A stretch of 64,000 nt of DNA from Peptacetobacter hominis (GTDB lineage: Bacteria > Bacillota > Clostridia > Peptostreptococcales > Peptostreptococcaceae). The notes below the pieces were generated by a model. The model had not been told where the DNA came from. It was given only the letters and a program-made list of their open reading frames with translations, and did not search any database. The DNA lies in the NCBI RefSeq assembly GCF_006861675.1, contig NZ_SGJB01000007.1, positions 1 to 64,000 of the forward strand, read 5' to 3'. Of the stretch, positions 54,252 to 63,231 are shown piece after piece. Numbering within the stretch: the first letter of the stretch is position 1; each line of letters starts with the position of its first letter. Position numbers and translations under genes: made by a program.

Positions 54252-54284
54252 TTAACATTATCTTAACTATTATTTAATCTAATA
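54252..54284 (+). promoter_or_regulatory. Candidate Pho box upstream of the Na/Pi cotransporter gene
   Basis: TTAACATTATC, TTAACTATTAT and TTAATCTAATA are three exactly adjacent 11-bp direct repeats, with a TACAAT-type -10 region just after. The 399-bp space between mrp and this gene (53969-54367) otherwise holds only the leftward promoter and AT-rich DNA without an ORF of note. Confidence 0.7.
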
Positions 54285-54367
54285 TAAGATACAATTTGAT
54301 ATTCTTATATAGTCGTGTGAAACGTTAACAAATTAGGTATCAAATATATTTATTTCAGGAGGAAAAA

Positions 54368-55984
54368 ATGGAAATAGCAATTACATTAATGGGTGGTCTT
54401 GGAATGTTCCTTTACGGAATGACAGTTATGGGTGAAGGACTTCAGAAAGCCGCAGGAAGCAAACTAAAGAAAATAATTGAAATGCTTACAAGCAACGTTG
54501 TAATGGGAGTTCTTGTAGGTACTGTTGTTACAGGTATCATTCAGAGTTCTTCTGCAACTACAGTAATGGTTGTAGGATTTGTAAACGCCGGAATAATGAC
54601 ACTTTCTCAGGCCATAGGGGTAATAATGGGAGCAAATATAGGTACAACTGTTACAGCACAGCTTGTATCATTCAGTCTTGAGGATGTAGCTCCTATAGCT
54701 CTTGGTATAGGTATTGTTTTTTATATGTTCACTTCTAAAGAAAAAACTAAGCAGATAGCGGAAATACTGATTGGTTTTGGTCTTCTTTTTATAGGTATGG
54801 AATTTATGAAAAATGCAGTGGAACCTTTATCAGAGTATGAATCATTCAGAAATGCACTTTTATATTTAAGTAAAAACCCTGTACTTGGAATACTTGCAGG
54901 ATTTGCAATAACTGGTATAGTACAGAGTTCTTCTGCATCAATGGGTATGCTTATAGCACTTGCATCTCAGGGGCTTGTTCCTCTTACAGCTGCACTTCCT
55001 ATACTTTACGGAGATAATATAGGAACATGTGTTACATCACTTATATCAAGTTTAGGAGCAAGCCGTAACGCAAAGAGAGCTGCAGTAATGCACCTTTCAT
55101 TCAACGTTATAGGAACTATTCTTTTCATGCTTGTACTTAACAAACCTATAATGATGATAGTTCAGCATCTTGACCCAGAAAATACAGCAAGACAGATAGC
55201 AAATGCTCATACTTTATTTAACCTTACAAATGTGGTTATACTTCTTCCTTTCTCTAAATATATAGTTAAACTTGCAGAAAGACTTGTCCCAATCAAAGAA
55301 GAAGAAGTTGAACTTGCTACTGAAAATACTACTAAATATCTTGACGAAAGAATGTTTGAAACTCCATCAATAGCTCTAGGAAATGCACTTAAAGAAATTC
55401 TTCGTATGGGAGAAAAATCTGAGAAATCTCTTTCTAGTTCAATATCTTCAGTAATAGATGCTGATCCAAAAGCATTTGACAGAGTTTTCAAATATGAAAA
55501 TACAGTAAATATGCTTCATAGAAATATTCTTAATTATCTTTTAAAACTTTCAAATACTAATATGAATAGTAATGAAAGAATACGGGCTGATAACTACTTC
55601 CATATAGTAAACGACATTGAAAGAGTTTCAGACCATGCTAAAAATATTGTTGAAATAGGTAAAAATCTTATAGACTCTGACAGTAGATTTTCAGAAAGTG
55701 GACTTGATGAGATAAAGACAGTATATAACACAGCATTTAAAAACTTTTCAACTGCTATAGAATATATAAATTCTGAGGATGATTCGTTATTTGATGATAT
55801 AATGGAGAGAGAAAAAGAAGTAAATGCTCTTGTGAAAAAATATAGAAATGATCATCTTAATAGATTCAACAGAGGAATATGTACTGTAGATACAAGTGTA
55901 TTCTTCCTTGATATATTATCGAATCTTGAGAGGGTTTCAGATCACTCTACTAATATAGCTGAAAAGATAAAATCAATTCATTAA
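54368..55984 (+). CDS. nptA: Na/Pi cotransporter family protein with a C-terminal PhoU domain
   Basis: A 538-residue protein. The first 310 residues hold two inverted repeats with the SLC34-type motif QSSSATT (GIIQSSSATTVMVVGFVNAG, about 59-78) and its repeat VQSSSASMGML. From about 345, two PhoU-like helical hairpins contain VNDIERVSDHAKNIVEIGK and LSNLERVSDHSTNIAEK, each with the metal-binding E-RxxDH pattern. It imports phosphate with Na+, and the PhoU part should sense or limit this. The gene has a Pho box and its own terminator, so it is likely a phosphate-regulated single-gene unit. Confidence 0.93.
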   Translation: MEIAITLMGGLGMFLYGMTVMGEGLQKAAGSKLKKIIEMLTSNVVMGVLVGTVVTGIIQSSSATTVMVVGFVNAGIMTLSQAIGVIMGANIGTTVTAQLVSFSLEDVAPIALGIGIVFYMFTSKEKTKQIAEILIGFGLLFIGMEFMKNAVEPLSEYESFRNALLYLSKNPVLGILAGFAITGIVQSSSASMGMLIALASQGLVPLTAALPILYGDNIGTCVTSLISSLGASRNAKRAAVMHLSFNVIGTILFMLVLNKPIMMIVQHLDPENTARQIANAHTLFNLTNVVILLPFSKYIVKLAERLVPIKEEEVELATENTTKYLDERMFETPSIALGNALKEILRMGEKSEKSLSSSISSVIDADPKAFDRVFKYENTVNMLHRNILNYLLKLSNTNMNSNERIRADNYFHIVNDIERVSDHAKNIVEIGKNLIDSDSRFSESGLDEIKTVYNTAFKNFSTAIEYINSEDDSLFDDIMEREKEVNALVKKYRNDHLNRFNRGICTVDTSVFFLDILSNLERVSDHSTNIAEKIKSIH

Positions 55985-55995
55985 TTCTTATTATT

Positions 55996-56028
55996 AAAAA
56001 ACCGTGTTAATAAAAAACACGGTTTTTT
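55996..56028 (+). terminator. Intrinsic terminator of the Na/Pi cotransporter gene
   Basis: A perfect 13-bp stem AAAAAACCGTGTT / AACACGGTTTTTT with a 7-nt loop, just after the stop codon. Confidence 0.95.
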
Positions 56029-56129
56029 AATTGCTAAAATTTACATTATTTTCACGATAAATTCTAATCAATATTATATTATTTTCTATAACAAATAATT
56101 AATATGATTATATAAAAGGAGAAAATATT

Positions 56130-56861
56130 ATGTTTAATTACATAAAATTTGCAATTACACAGATAGTAGGATTTATATTTTCATTGATACCGCTTAGTAT
56201 ATTTAAATCTTCTCCAGATAAATATTCACAAGAAGATAAATCCAGATTTCTTAATTTACATGCAAAAAAATCTCTCAAAAGAGTAAAAATAAATCTAGAT
56301 ATAAAAGGACGTGAAAACATTCCTGACGAACCAGCCTTATTTGTTGCTAATCATTCGAGTATGCTTGATGGATTTATTCTTATGGCAAGCATTGAAAAAC
56401 CATTTGGGTGTGTAATAGCTGATGAGCCTGTTTGGAGAAATATTCCCATAGTAAGAAAATGGGCTTCTTTAGTAAAATGTGTCTATATGAATAGAGAAAA
56501 TAACAGGGAAGGAATGAAAAGTATTATAAAAGCTGCTGAGAACATAAAAAATGGTCAGTATATGGCTATTTTCCCCGAGGGAGATCTTACATGGGTAAAA
56601 GATAATTCGGCTATAATATCCGATTTTAAAGCAGGAGCCTTAAAAATAGCATATAAAGCAAAATGTCCTATTGTTCCTGTTGCGATAAAAAATTCAAAGG
56701 ATACTTATGAAGGATATCAGCCCTATGGAAAGATAAACTCAAAGGATGTTTGTGTTGAATTTCTTAAACCTGTAGTCGAACATATTGAAAATCCAAGATG
56801 TAAAACTATAGAACTTGCTGAAAAAATAAGATGTAGTATGATAGAATCAATAGTTAATTAA
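56130..56861 (+). CDS. plsC: Lysophospholipid (1-acylglycerol-3-phosphate) acyltransferase, PlsC family
   Basis: A 243-residue membrane-associated enzyme that adds the second acyl chain to form phosphatidic acid. An N-terminal hydrophobic segment (FAITQIVGFIFSLIPLS) precedes the catalytic NHSSMLDGF motif (HxxxxD, about 75-83), the glycerol-phosphate site KCVYMNRENNREGM and the FPEGDLTW motif (about 150-157). Other acyltransferases of the family cannot be ruled out. It is rightward and monocistronic between two terminators. Start after AAAGGAG. Confidence 0.88.
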   Translation: MFNYIKFAITQIVGFIFSLIPLSIFKSSPDKYSQEDKSRFLNLHAKKSLKRVKINLDIKGRENIPDEPALFVANHSSMLDGFILMASIEKPFGCVIADEPVWRNIPIVRKWASLVKCVYMNRENNREGMKSIIKAAENIKNGQYMAIFPEGDLTWVKDNSAIISDFKAGALKIAYKAKCPIVPVAIKNSKDTYEGYQPYGKINSKDVCVEFLKPVVEHIENPRCKTIELAEKIRCSMIESIVN

Positions 56862-56881
56862 AATAAACATATATCAATAAT

Positions 56882-56917
56882 AAAAAATGACAGATTTTAT
56901 TTTATCTGTCATTTTTT
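56882..56917. terminator. Bidirectional terminator after plsC
   Basis: A perfect 14-bp stem AAAAAATGACAGAT / ATCTGTCATTTTTT between convergent genes. Confidence 0.92.
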
Positions 56918-56928
56918 ATTTGCTTCTA

Positions 56929-57864
56929 TTATTTACTTATTTCTCTTTTTAAAATTTCATCTTTTCTTGATAGAATTTCATCGCTTAAAAGTTCTTTTTC
57001 TACTGTTTCAAATCCTAATCTTTCAACTGTCTCAGCGAATCTCTCACCAAAATTACCTTTTTCTCTAAATAAAAGAATCGCTTTTTCTAATGTAGAAAGA
57101 ACTTCTTCCTCGCTTGTAAATATCTTTCCTAATATTTTACCATGAGATATCTTTTTACCCCATCTTCCAGCTATATATACTTTATATCCTCTTATTTCAG
57201 GATCTATTGCTTTGAAATAACATTTTGAATAACATCTTCCACATTTTATACATACTTCAGGATCTATAACAGCTATATTCCCATCTTTTGATGCGGCATT
57301 CATAGGACAAACATCCTCTACTGCACATTTTTTACATCCTTTACATTTATCCTCATTTACAGATGGTACAAACCGTCCTATTACACCGAAGTCATTAAGA
57401 TCAGGTTTTACACAGTTATTTGGACATCCCCCTACCGCTATTTTAAACTTGTGAGGAAGCATTACCTCATGATATCCAGTATAAAATCTATCATGTATCT
57501 TTTCAGAAAGGTCAAATGTATCTATAAGTCCATACTGACATGTGGTACCTTTACATGAAACAACAGGTCTAACTCTTTTACCAGAACCTCCTGTTTCAAG
57601 ACCTCCCTCTGCAAGAAAAGACATAAAAGGTTCTATATTTTCAAAAGGTATACCCTGACATTCAAGAGTAAGTCTTGTTGTCATAAGTACATTTCCATTT
57701 CCATATCTTTCTGCCGCTTCAGCAACTCTTTTTAGCTGCTCAGAATTAACTTTACCGTTTACAGTTATTACTCTTCCTGAAAATTCATCTGTTCCTTTAT
57801 TGCTGAAAAAACCAAGGCCTTTTACTCTAGTTTCGTCAGCTTTGCTTATTGTTAATGTCGCCAT
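56929..57864 (-). CDS. Siroheme/[4Fe-4S] sulfite-nitrite reductase-like protein with two ferredoxin clusters (AsrC-like)
   Basis: A 311-residue cytoplasmic redox enzyme. The N-terminal half is the ferredoxin-like sirohaem reductase domain (VNGKVNSEQLKRVAEAAERYGNGNVLMTTRLTLECQGI). The sirohaem-Fe-S ligands lie in CKGTTCQYG (about 103-111) and GGCPNNC (about 144-150). Then come two [4Fe-4S] motifs, CKGCKKCAVEDVCP and CIKCGRCYSKC. The order matches the AsrC subunit of anaerobic sulfite reductase. No asrA or asrB gene is adjacent; dissimilatory or assimilatory use with another electron donor is possible. A LysR gene diverges from it. Confidence 0.85.
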   Translation of the reverse strand: MATLTISKADETRVKGLGFFSNKGTDEFSGRVITVNGKVNSEQLKRVAEAAERYGNGNVLMTTRLTLECQGIPFENIEPFMSFLAEGGLETGGSGKRVRPVVSCKGTTCQYGLIDTFDLSEKIHDRFYTGYHEVMLPHKFKIAVGGCPNNCVKPDLNDFGVIGRFVPSVNEDKCKGCKKCAVEDVCPMNAASKDGNIAVIDPEVCIKCGRCYSKCYFKAIDPEIRGYKVYIAGRWGKKISHGKILGKIFTSEEEVLSTLEKAILLFREKGNFGERFAETVERLGFETVEKELLSDEILSRKDEILKREISK

Positions 57865-57965
57865 AGTATTCCTCCAATAAATAGTTTTTAAAATAACACA
57901 TATGTATAATATACCACTTTAGTGAAATAAATTAAAGTTTATATAGATTATAATAAATATAACTA

Positions 57966-58016
57966 ATACTTATATATTATAGTATATGTCATCTATATTT
58001 TAAATATAAAATAGAT
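57966..58016. promoter_or_regulatory. Palindromes between the reductase and LysR genes
   Basis: ATACT-N10-AGTAT (57966-57985) contains the T-N11-A form of LysR sites. A second, looser inverted repeat ATCTAT...ATAGAT (57991-58016) follows. AT-richness makes chance matches likely. Confidence 0.35.
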
Positions 58017-58089
58017 ATATTGAAAGGTTTATGATTATGATTTATCATTAATATATAATATCTATATTCAAATTCAGGAGGAAAATATA

Positions 58090-59016
58090 ATGACTATTAG
58101 ACACCTTAAAATATTTATAACTGTTGCTGAAACAGGAAAAATGAGTGCTGCAGCTTCAAAATTCTATATTTCACAGCCAGCTGTAAGTCAGGCTATAAAA
58201 GAAATGGAAAATTATTATGGACTTCTCCTGTTTGAAAGAGTTTCTAAAAAACTTTATATAACTGAATCCGGCAAAAAGCTATTAAAATATGCCAAAAGAG
58301 TTATCTCTGAGTTTGATGCACTTGAGGAAGAAATGATTGCTGAAAAACAGATAAAAAGGATAAAAATCGGTGTTACTATAACTGTAGGAACAAATTTCAT
58401 ATCCGATGTTATTGATAAAATAAATAAATATGATCCAGAAATAGAAACAGTTATATATATGAATAATACAAAAAATATAGAAGAAATGCTTCTATCATCA
58501 GAAATAGATATTGCCGTTGTTGAAGGTAATATAAAAAATAAAGATCTTATTGTTATACCTGAGGTCGATGATTTTCTGGTTCTAGCATGTTCACCATCTC
58601 ATACTTTTGCAAATAAGGATATTATTAAATACAGTGAACTTGAAGATGCCTATTTTGTTATGAGAGAAAAAGGCAGTGGTACAAGAGAACTTTTTGAAAA
58701 TTTCATGGAAAAAAACAATCTTAAAATTAAAACTTCATGGGAGGTTAACTGCCCAAGTGCAATAAAGAATATTATCCTTAGAAATAATTGTGTTGCTGTT
58801 GTTTCTGCCAGAATTCTCGAAAAGGAGATAAAAGAAGGAAGCCTGTATGTAATAAAAAATTCTTCTAATGAATGGAAAAGAGATTTTTCTGTAGTATATC
58901 ATAAAAATAAACGTCTTAATAAATCAGCAAAAAAACTAATTGAAATCGTAAAATCAAACAGTGAAATGAATATTCTAGATAATATAAAAACCGGAAAACT
59001 AATACCAGATAAATAA
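58090..59016 (+). CDS. LysR family transcriptional regulator
   Basis: A 308-residue regulator. Its helix-turn-helix is RHLKIFITVAETGKMSAAASKFYISQPAVSQAIKEMENYYGLLLFERVSKKLYITESGKKLL (about 4-65). A periplasmic-binding-protein-like effector domain (about 90-295) includes IKIGVTITVGTNFISDVID. The gene diverges from the AsrC-like reductase with 225 bp between starts, so it probably activates that gene in response to a sulfur or related ligand. Its own terminator is shared with the next, convergent gene. Confidence 0.9.
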   Translation: MTIRHLKIFITVAETGKMSAAASKFYISQPAVSQAIKEMENYYGLLLFERVSKKLYITESGKKLLKYAKRVISEFDALEEEMIAEKQIKRIKIGVTITVGTNFISDVIDKINKYDPEIETVIYMNNTKNIEEMLLSSEIDIAVVEGNIKNKDLIVIPEVDDFLVLACSPSHTFANKDIIKYSELEDAYFVMREKGSGTRELFENFMEKNNLKIKTSWEVNCPSAIKNIILRNNCVAVVSARILEKEIKEGSLYVIKNSSNEWKRDFSVVYHKNKRLNKSAKKLIEIVKSNSEMNILDNIKTGKLIPDK

Positions 59017-59040
59017 AAAGAGGCCTAAAAGCCTCTTTTT
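59015..59040. terminator. Bidirectional terminator after the LysR gene
   Basis: A perfect 10-bp stem AAAAAGAGGC / GCCTCTTTTT with a 6-nt loop, overlapping the LysR stop codon. Confidence 0.93.
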
Positions 59041-59044
59041 GTAA

Positions 59045-59875
59045 TTAAAATATTCTTCTTATTGCACTTCCAATATACGAAATAATTATCGAAACAGCAG
59101 TAAAAGGAATACATATTACTATACACATTGTCATAATCATAAAAAGATATGTTACTGATTTTGTAAATATCTCTCCAAAGTTAAATCCAAAGTACCCCAG
59201 TACTACAGTCAGAATAATTATTATTAAAGCAACTATAAAAGATGCATTTATACTGTTTTCAATATCTTTTTTACTTAAAGAAAGATGTATCGATATAGAA
59301 TATACTGAAAAAAGAATCAGTATTCCCTGTATACTTTTTAATGATGGTGATTTTAGGATAAGAAACATTGTGTCTATGCCAGCTGTCAAAATATGTAGAA
59401 TAAATTTTACAATTTCTCTGCTTTCTATCATATTTATACTCTTATCTATGTTGACAATCATATCAAAAATCTCAGCTTCACTTCCAAGATACAGCCTTAT
59501 AAGGCTATATATTATAATACTTCCTATTATCACAGGAGCTGTCCCTATAAAAAAGTCCCCTATCATTTTATAAATATTGCCTTTTTCTCTAGAGTGTACA
59601 ACTCTTCCTAATACTCCATCGTTTTTCAATGCAGATGGCCTAAATAATTCGACTGATTCAACTTTATGCAGAAATATTCTGCATGTAATATAGTGGCTTA
59701 ATTCATGTACTGGAACACCTATAATTCCTGTTATAAGAAGACCCTTTTTCCCGGTACCCTGTTGCAGATAATATATATTTTTATCTTCAATAAGATTAAG
59801 TATAAGACCTAAAATAAATATACCGACTATAAAATAAATAGAATTAAACAGTCCTTCAAAAAAAAGATTTACCAT
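59045..59875 (-). CDS. HExxH-motif integral membrane protein, possible M50-like metalloprotease
   Basis: A 276-residue protein with six or seven helices. GIIGVPVHELSHYITCRIFLHKVESVELF (about 49-76) holds an HELSH zinc motif at the membrane, as in site-2-type (M50) proteases. A second, aspartate-containing motif of classical M50 enzymes (NxxPxxxLDG) is not seen, so activity is uncertain and this could be an M50-like pseudo-protease. The start is the ATG at 59875 after AAAGGAGG. It lies downstream of accA by 109 bp on the same strand, but a functional link is not evident. Confidence 0.65.
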   Translation of the reverse strand: MVNLFFEGLFNSIYFIVGIFILGLILNLIEDKNIYYLQQGTGKKGLLITGIIGVPVHELSHYITCRIFLHKVESVELFRPSALKNDGVLGRVVHSREKGNIYKMIGDFFIGTAPVIIGSIIIYSLIRLYLGSEAEIFDMIVNIDKSINMIESREIVKFILHILTAGIDTMFLILKSPSLKSIQGILILFSVYSISIHLSLSKKDIENSINASFIVALIIIILTVVLGYFGFNFGEIFTKSVTYLFMIMTMCIVICIPFTAVSIIISYIGSAIRRIF

Positions 59876-59984
59876 ATGTACCTCCTTTCTGATAAGCAAT
59901 TCATTTGACTATATGATTATAACACTTGGATAAGTATTTTTTCAATCTTATGAATCATCAGCTTACAGCACATATGGTAATTTA

Positions 59985-60926
59985 CTAGAAATACATTCCT
60001 ATCTTTCTGAACTTATTATATCTATGAGCAGCAAGTTCATCTCCACTCATTTTGCTATATATTTCAAGTTTATCCAATATATATTTTTTGATTTTTTCGG
60101 CAACTGAATCTACATCCATTTGAGCACCACCAACAGGCTCTTTTATTATCTGATCTATTATACCAAGTGTATATAAATCTCCGGCTGTCATCTTCATAAC
60201 ATCACATGCCTCTTTTGATTTTGATGAATCTTTGAATAATATACTTGAAAGTCCTTCAGGTGATATTACAGAGTAAACTGAGTTTTCAAGCATGCATACA
60301 TCATTTCCTACACCTATTCCAAGAGCTCCTCCACTGCCACCTTCTCCTGTGACTATACATATAACAGGAACTTTTAATGTACTCATTTCCATAAGGTTCC
60401 TTGCGATTGCTTCCCCCTGACCTCTTTCTTCAGCTCCAAGTCCACAATATGCTCCAGAAGTATCTATGAATGTTACTATAGGTCTTTTAAACTTTTCCGC
60501 CTGTTTCATCAATCTAAGAGCTTTTCTATATCCTTCAGGATTTGCCATACCAAAATTTCTTTTTATATTTTCCTTTACGTCATTTCCTTTCTGGTGACCG
60601 ATAAAAGTTACATTGTACTTTCCAATTTGAGCAAGGCCCCCTACAAGGGCAGGATCATCGCCAAACAATCTATCTCCATGAAGTTCCATAAAAAATGATG
60701 ATATTCTCTTTATATAATCAAGAGTTCCAGGTCTTTTTATATCTCTACTTATACTTACTCTATCGTATGGAGTTATATTTTCAATCCGTTCTTTTTTTAC
60801 TACTTCAAGCTTTTGTCTAAGTGTATCTATTTTATCCGATAAATCTATATTGTTTGACTCTGATATTTCTATAAGCTTATCAATATCACGTTTTATATCT
60901 TCTATTTTTTTATCCAAATCAGACAT
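59985..60926 (-). CDS. accA: Acetyl-CoA carboxylase carboxyltransferase subunit alpha
   Basis: With AccD it moves the carboxyl group from carboxybiotin to acetyl-CoA to make malonyl-CoA. The 313 residues include an N-terminal helical domain (LDKKIEDIKRDIDKLIEIS), DRLFGDDPALVGGLAQIGKYNVTFIGHQKG (about 89-118), FIDTSGAYCGLGAEERGQGEAIARNL (about 160-185) and the oxyanion-hole GEGGSGGALGIGVGN. The start is the ATG at 60926 after AAGGAGG. It ends the accBCDA operon, 18 bp after accD. Confidence 0.96.
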   Translation of the reverse strand: MSDLDKKIEDIKRDIDKLIEISESNNIDLSDKIDTLRQKLEVVKKERIENITPYDRVSISRDIKRPGTLDYIKRISSFFMELHGDRLFGDDPALVGGLAQIGKYNVTFIGHQKGNDVKENIKRNFGMANPEGYRKALRLMKQAEKFKRPIVTFIDTSGAYCGLGAEERGQGEAIARNLMEMSTLKVPVICIVTGEGGSGGALGIGVGNDVCMLENSVYSVISPEGLSSILFKDSSKSKEACDVMKMTAGDLYTLGIIDQIIKEPVGGAQMDVDSVAEKIKKYILDKLEIYSKMSGDELAAHRYNKFRKIGMYF

Positions 60927-60944
60927 ATACTTCCTCCTTCGCAT

Positions 60945-61850
60945 CTAATTATCTACTTTATGCATAGAAAGTATTCTGTAAAGAACTTCTTTCATATTTT
61001 TTCTTTCAACAATCATATCCAAAAATCCATGTTCAAGCATGAATTCTGCAGACTGGAAACCTTCAGGTAATTTCTGTTTTATTGTCTGCTCTATTACTCT
61101 CTTTCCTGCAAATCCTATAAGAGTTCCAGGTTCAGATATTATTATATCTCCAAGCATAGCAAAACTTGCTGTAACACCACCTGTTGTAGGATCAGTAAGC
61201 ACAGCAATATATGGAAGACCTTTTTCCGAAAGTTTTGCTGCAGCCCGCGAAGTTTTTGCCATTTGCATAAGAGAAACAAGCCCTTCCTGCATTCTAGCTC
61301 CTCCAGATGCAGTACATATTATAACAGGCATATTATGTTCTGCTGCAAATTCCATAGCAAAAGTAATTTTATCACCAGTCACTGAACCCATACTTCCCAT
61401 CATAAATTCAGGATTCATAACACAAAGTACTGTTCTTATCCCATTTATTCTTCCGGCTCCTGTTATAACCGATTCATCTTCTTTTGAAGATTCTCTGTAT
61501 TTTTCTATCTTTTCCTTATATCCAGGGAATTTTAATGGATCCTTAAATTCTGATTTACTATTTATTTCTATAAAACTTCCTTTATCTATTATAAGATCTA
61601 TTCTTTTTCTTGCTTTTAGTCTATGATGCTTACCACATTCCGGACATACGTAAAGATTTTCTTTGAAATTTTTTCTGAAAATTCTTTTCCCACAACCTTC
61701 ACATACAATCCAAAATTGATCATCGACACTATTCTGAGCAAAGTTATCATTTATAAAATTATCATGGTCTTCCAAATTCTTTTCAGCCATTTTTTTCACA
61801 GTAGTGTATTTATCTTCTTTTGCAGTCGAAGATAGAAATTTTTTCAGCAT
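60945..61850 (-). CDS. accD: Acetyl-CoA carboxylase carboxyltransferase subunit beta
   Basis: The partner of AccA. The 301 residues start with an extended N-terminus and a four-cysteine zinc ribbon (CEGCGKRIFRKNF...VCPECGKHH, about 50-73), followed by the crotonase-like core: VITGAGRINGIRTVLCVMNPEFMMGSMGSVTGDK and TASGGARMQEGLVSLMQMAKTSRAA, then DPTTGGVTASFAMLGDIIISEPGTLIGFAG. All key glycines of the biotin/CoA site are present. It starts 11 bp after accC, overlapping no gene. Confidence 0.96.
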   Translation of the reverse strand: MLKKFLSSTAKEDKYTTVKKMAEKNLEDHDNFINDNFAQNSVDDQFWIVCEGCGKRIFRKNFKENLYVCPECGKHHRLKARKRIDLIIDKGSFIEINSKSEFKDPLKFPGYKEKIEKYRESSKEDESVITGAGRINGIRTVLCVMNPEFMMGSMGSVTGDKITFAMEFAAEHNMPVIICTASGGARMQEGLVSLMQMAKTSRAAAKLSEKGLPYIAVLTDPTTGGVTASFAMLGDIIISEPGTLIGFAGKRVIEQTIKQKLPEGFQSAEFMLEHGFLDMIVERKNMKEVLYRILSMHKVDN

Positions 61851-61861
61851 TACTTACACCT

Positions 61862-63220
61862 CTATTCTGCACTGAAATACTTTAAAAATTCATTTTCTAT
61901 ATACTTTGTATGGTGTGTATCATTAACAAATCCGTCACTGTTTATAAGTGCACTCTGAAAATCTATATTTGTTTTAATACCTTCTATTATTATTTCGTCC
62001 AACGCTCTGTCCATTCTTCTTATACAGTCTTCTCTTGTATCAGCCCAGCAAATAAGTTTTCCTATCATTGAATCATAGATAGGTGGAATTGTATATCCGG
62101 AATAAACAAATGTGTCAAATCTCACTCCAAATCCACCAGGCACGTTTATTTCATCAATTGTTCCTGGACAAGGAGCAAAATTAAGCCGTGCATTTTCAGC
62201 ATTTATTCTGCATTCGATTGCATGTCCTCTGAATATAATATCCTCCTGTTTTATAGGCATTTTTTCGCCGGAAGCAATCTGTATCTGAAGTTTTATCAAA
62301 TCAAGTCCTGTAACCATTTCTGTGACAGGATGCTCAACCTGTATTCTAGTGTTCATTTCTATAAAATAAAAATTTTTATTTTTATCTACTATAAATTCTA
62401 CTGTACCTGCTCCTGCATATCCCACGCCTTTTACAGCATTAACCGCTGTTTTATAAAGTTTATCTCTCTCCACTTTGTTTAAATAAGGACTAGGAGATTC
62501 CTCTATAACCTTCTGATTTCTTCTCTGCATAGAACAGTCTCTATCTCCTAGATGAATTGCTTCTCCATACTTATCTCCAAACACCTGAACTTCTATATGT
62601 CTTGGATTCTCTATGAATTTTTCCATATATAAATCGCCATTTCCAAATGCAGAAAGAGCTTCTGATGATGCCATATCAAATGCGTTATCTATTTCTGATT
62701 CAGATGAAACAATTCTCATTCCTTTTCCGCCGCCACCGGCTGAGGCTTTTATAATAACAGGATATCCTATTCTATCAGCTTCATTTCTGGCCTCTTCTTT
62801 TGATTTAATTACAGAGTCAGAACCTGGTACTACTGGAACCCCTATTTTTACCATAGTTTCTCTTGCCTTTGCTTTATCTCCCATAAGTAGCATCTGTTCT
62901 TTTGTTGGCCCTATAAAAATTATCCCGCTTTCCTCACATTTTTCAGCGAACTCAGGATTTTCTGATAAAAATCCAAATCCGGGATGTATAGCATCACATT
63001 TAAGTTTTTGTGCAAGATATATTATATTATCTATGTTGTTATAACTTTTATTTATATTATTTGGACCTATGCAGATAGATTCATCCGCTATAAATCTATG
63101 AAAGCAATCCTTATCTATTTCTGAATATATAGCAACAGTTTTTATTCCCATTTCTTTGCAGGTTCTGATTATTCTTACTGCTATATCTCCTCTATTTGCA
63201 ATTAATATTTTTTTAATCAA
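61862..63220 (-). CDS. accC: Biotin carboxylase
   Basis: Carboxylates the biotin on AccB using ATP and bicarbonate. The 452 residues show LIANRGDIAVRIIRTCKEMGIKTVAIYSEID, HPGFGFLSENPEFAEKCEE (about 78-96), the ATP-grasp glycine loop KASAGGGGKGMRIV (about 158-171), HIEVQVFGDKYGEAIHLGDRDCSMQRRNQKVIEE and FIEMNTRIQVEHPVTEMVTG (about 286-305, catalytic residues). The start is a TTG at 63220, 7 bases after AGGAGG. Third in the acc operon order accB-accC-accD-accA only if counted from a possible upstream gene; here it follows accB by 11 bp. Confidence 0.97.
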   Translation of the reverse strand: MIKKILIANRGDIAVRIIRTCKEMGIKTVAIYSEIDKDCFHRFIADESICIGPNNINKSYNNIDNIIYLAQKLKCDAIHPGFGFLSENPEFAEKCEESGIIFIGPTKEQMLLMGDKAKARETMVKIGVPVVPGSDSVIKSKEEARNEADRIGYPVIIKASAGGGGKGMRIVSSESEIDNAFDMASSEALSAFGNGDLYMEKFIENPRHIEVQVFGDKYGEAIHLGDRDCSMQRRNQKVIEESPSPYLNKVERDKLYKTAVNAVKGVGYAGAGTVEFIVDKNKNFYFIEMNTRIQVEHPVTEMVTGLDLIKLQIQIASGEKMPIKQEDIIFRGHAIECRINAENARLNFAPCPGTIDEINVPGGFGVRFDTFVYSGYTIPPIYDSMIGKLICWADTREDCIRRMDRALDEIIIEGIKTNIDFQSALINSDGFVNDTHHTKYIENEFLKYFSAE

Positions 63221-63231
63221 AGTTATACCTC

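Noticed and set aside
61039..61626. 195-codon open frame opposite accD
   Set aside because: Antisense shadow of a highly conserved gene; no ribosome site.
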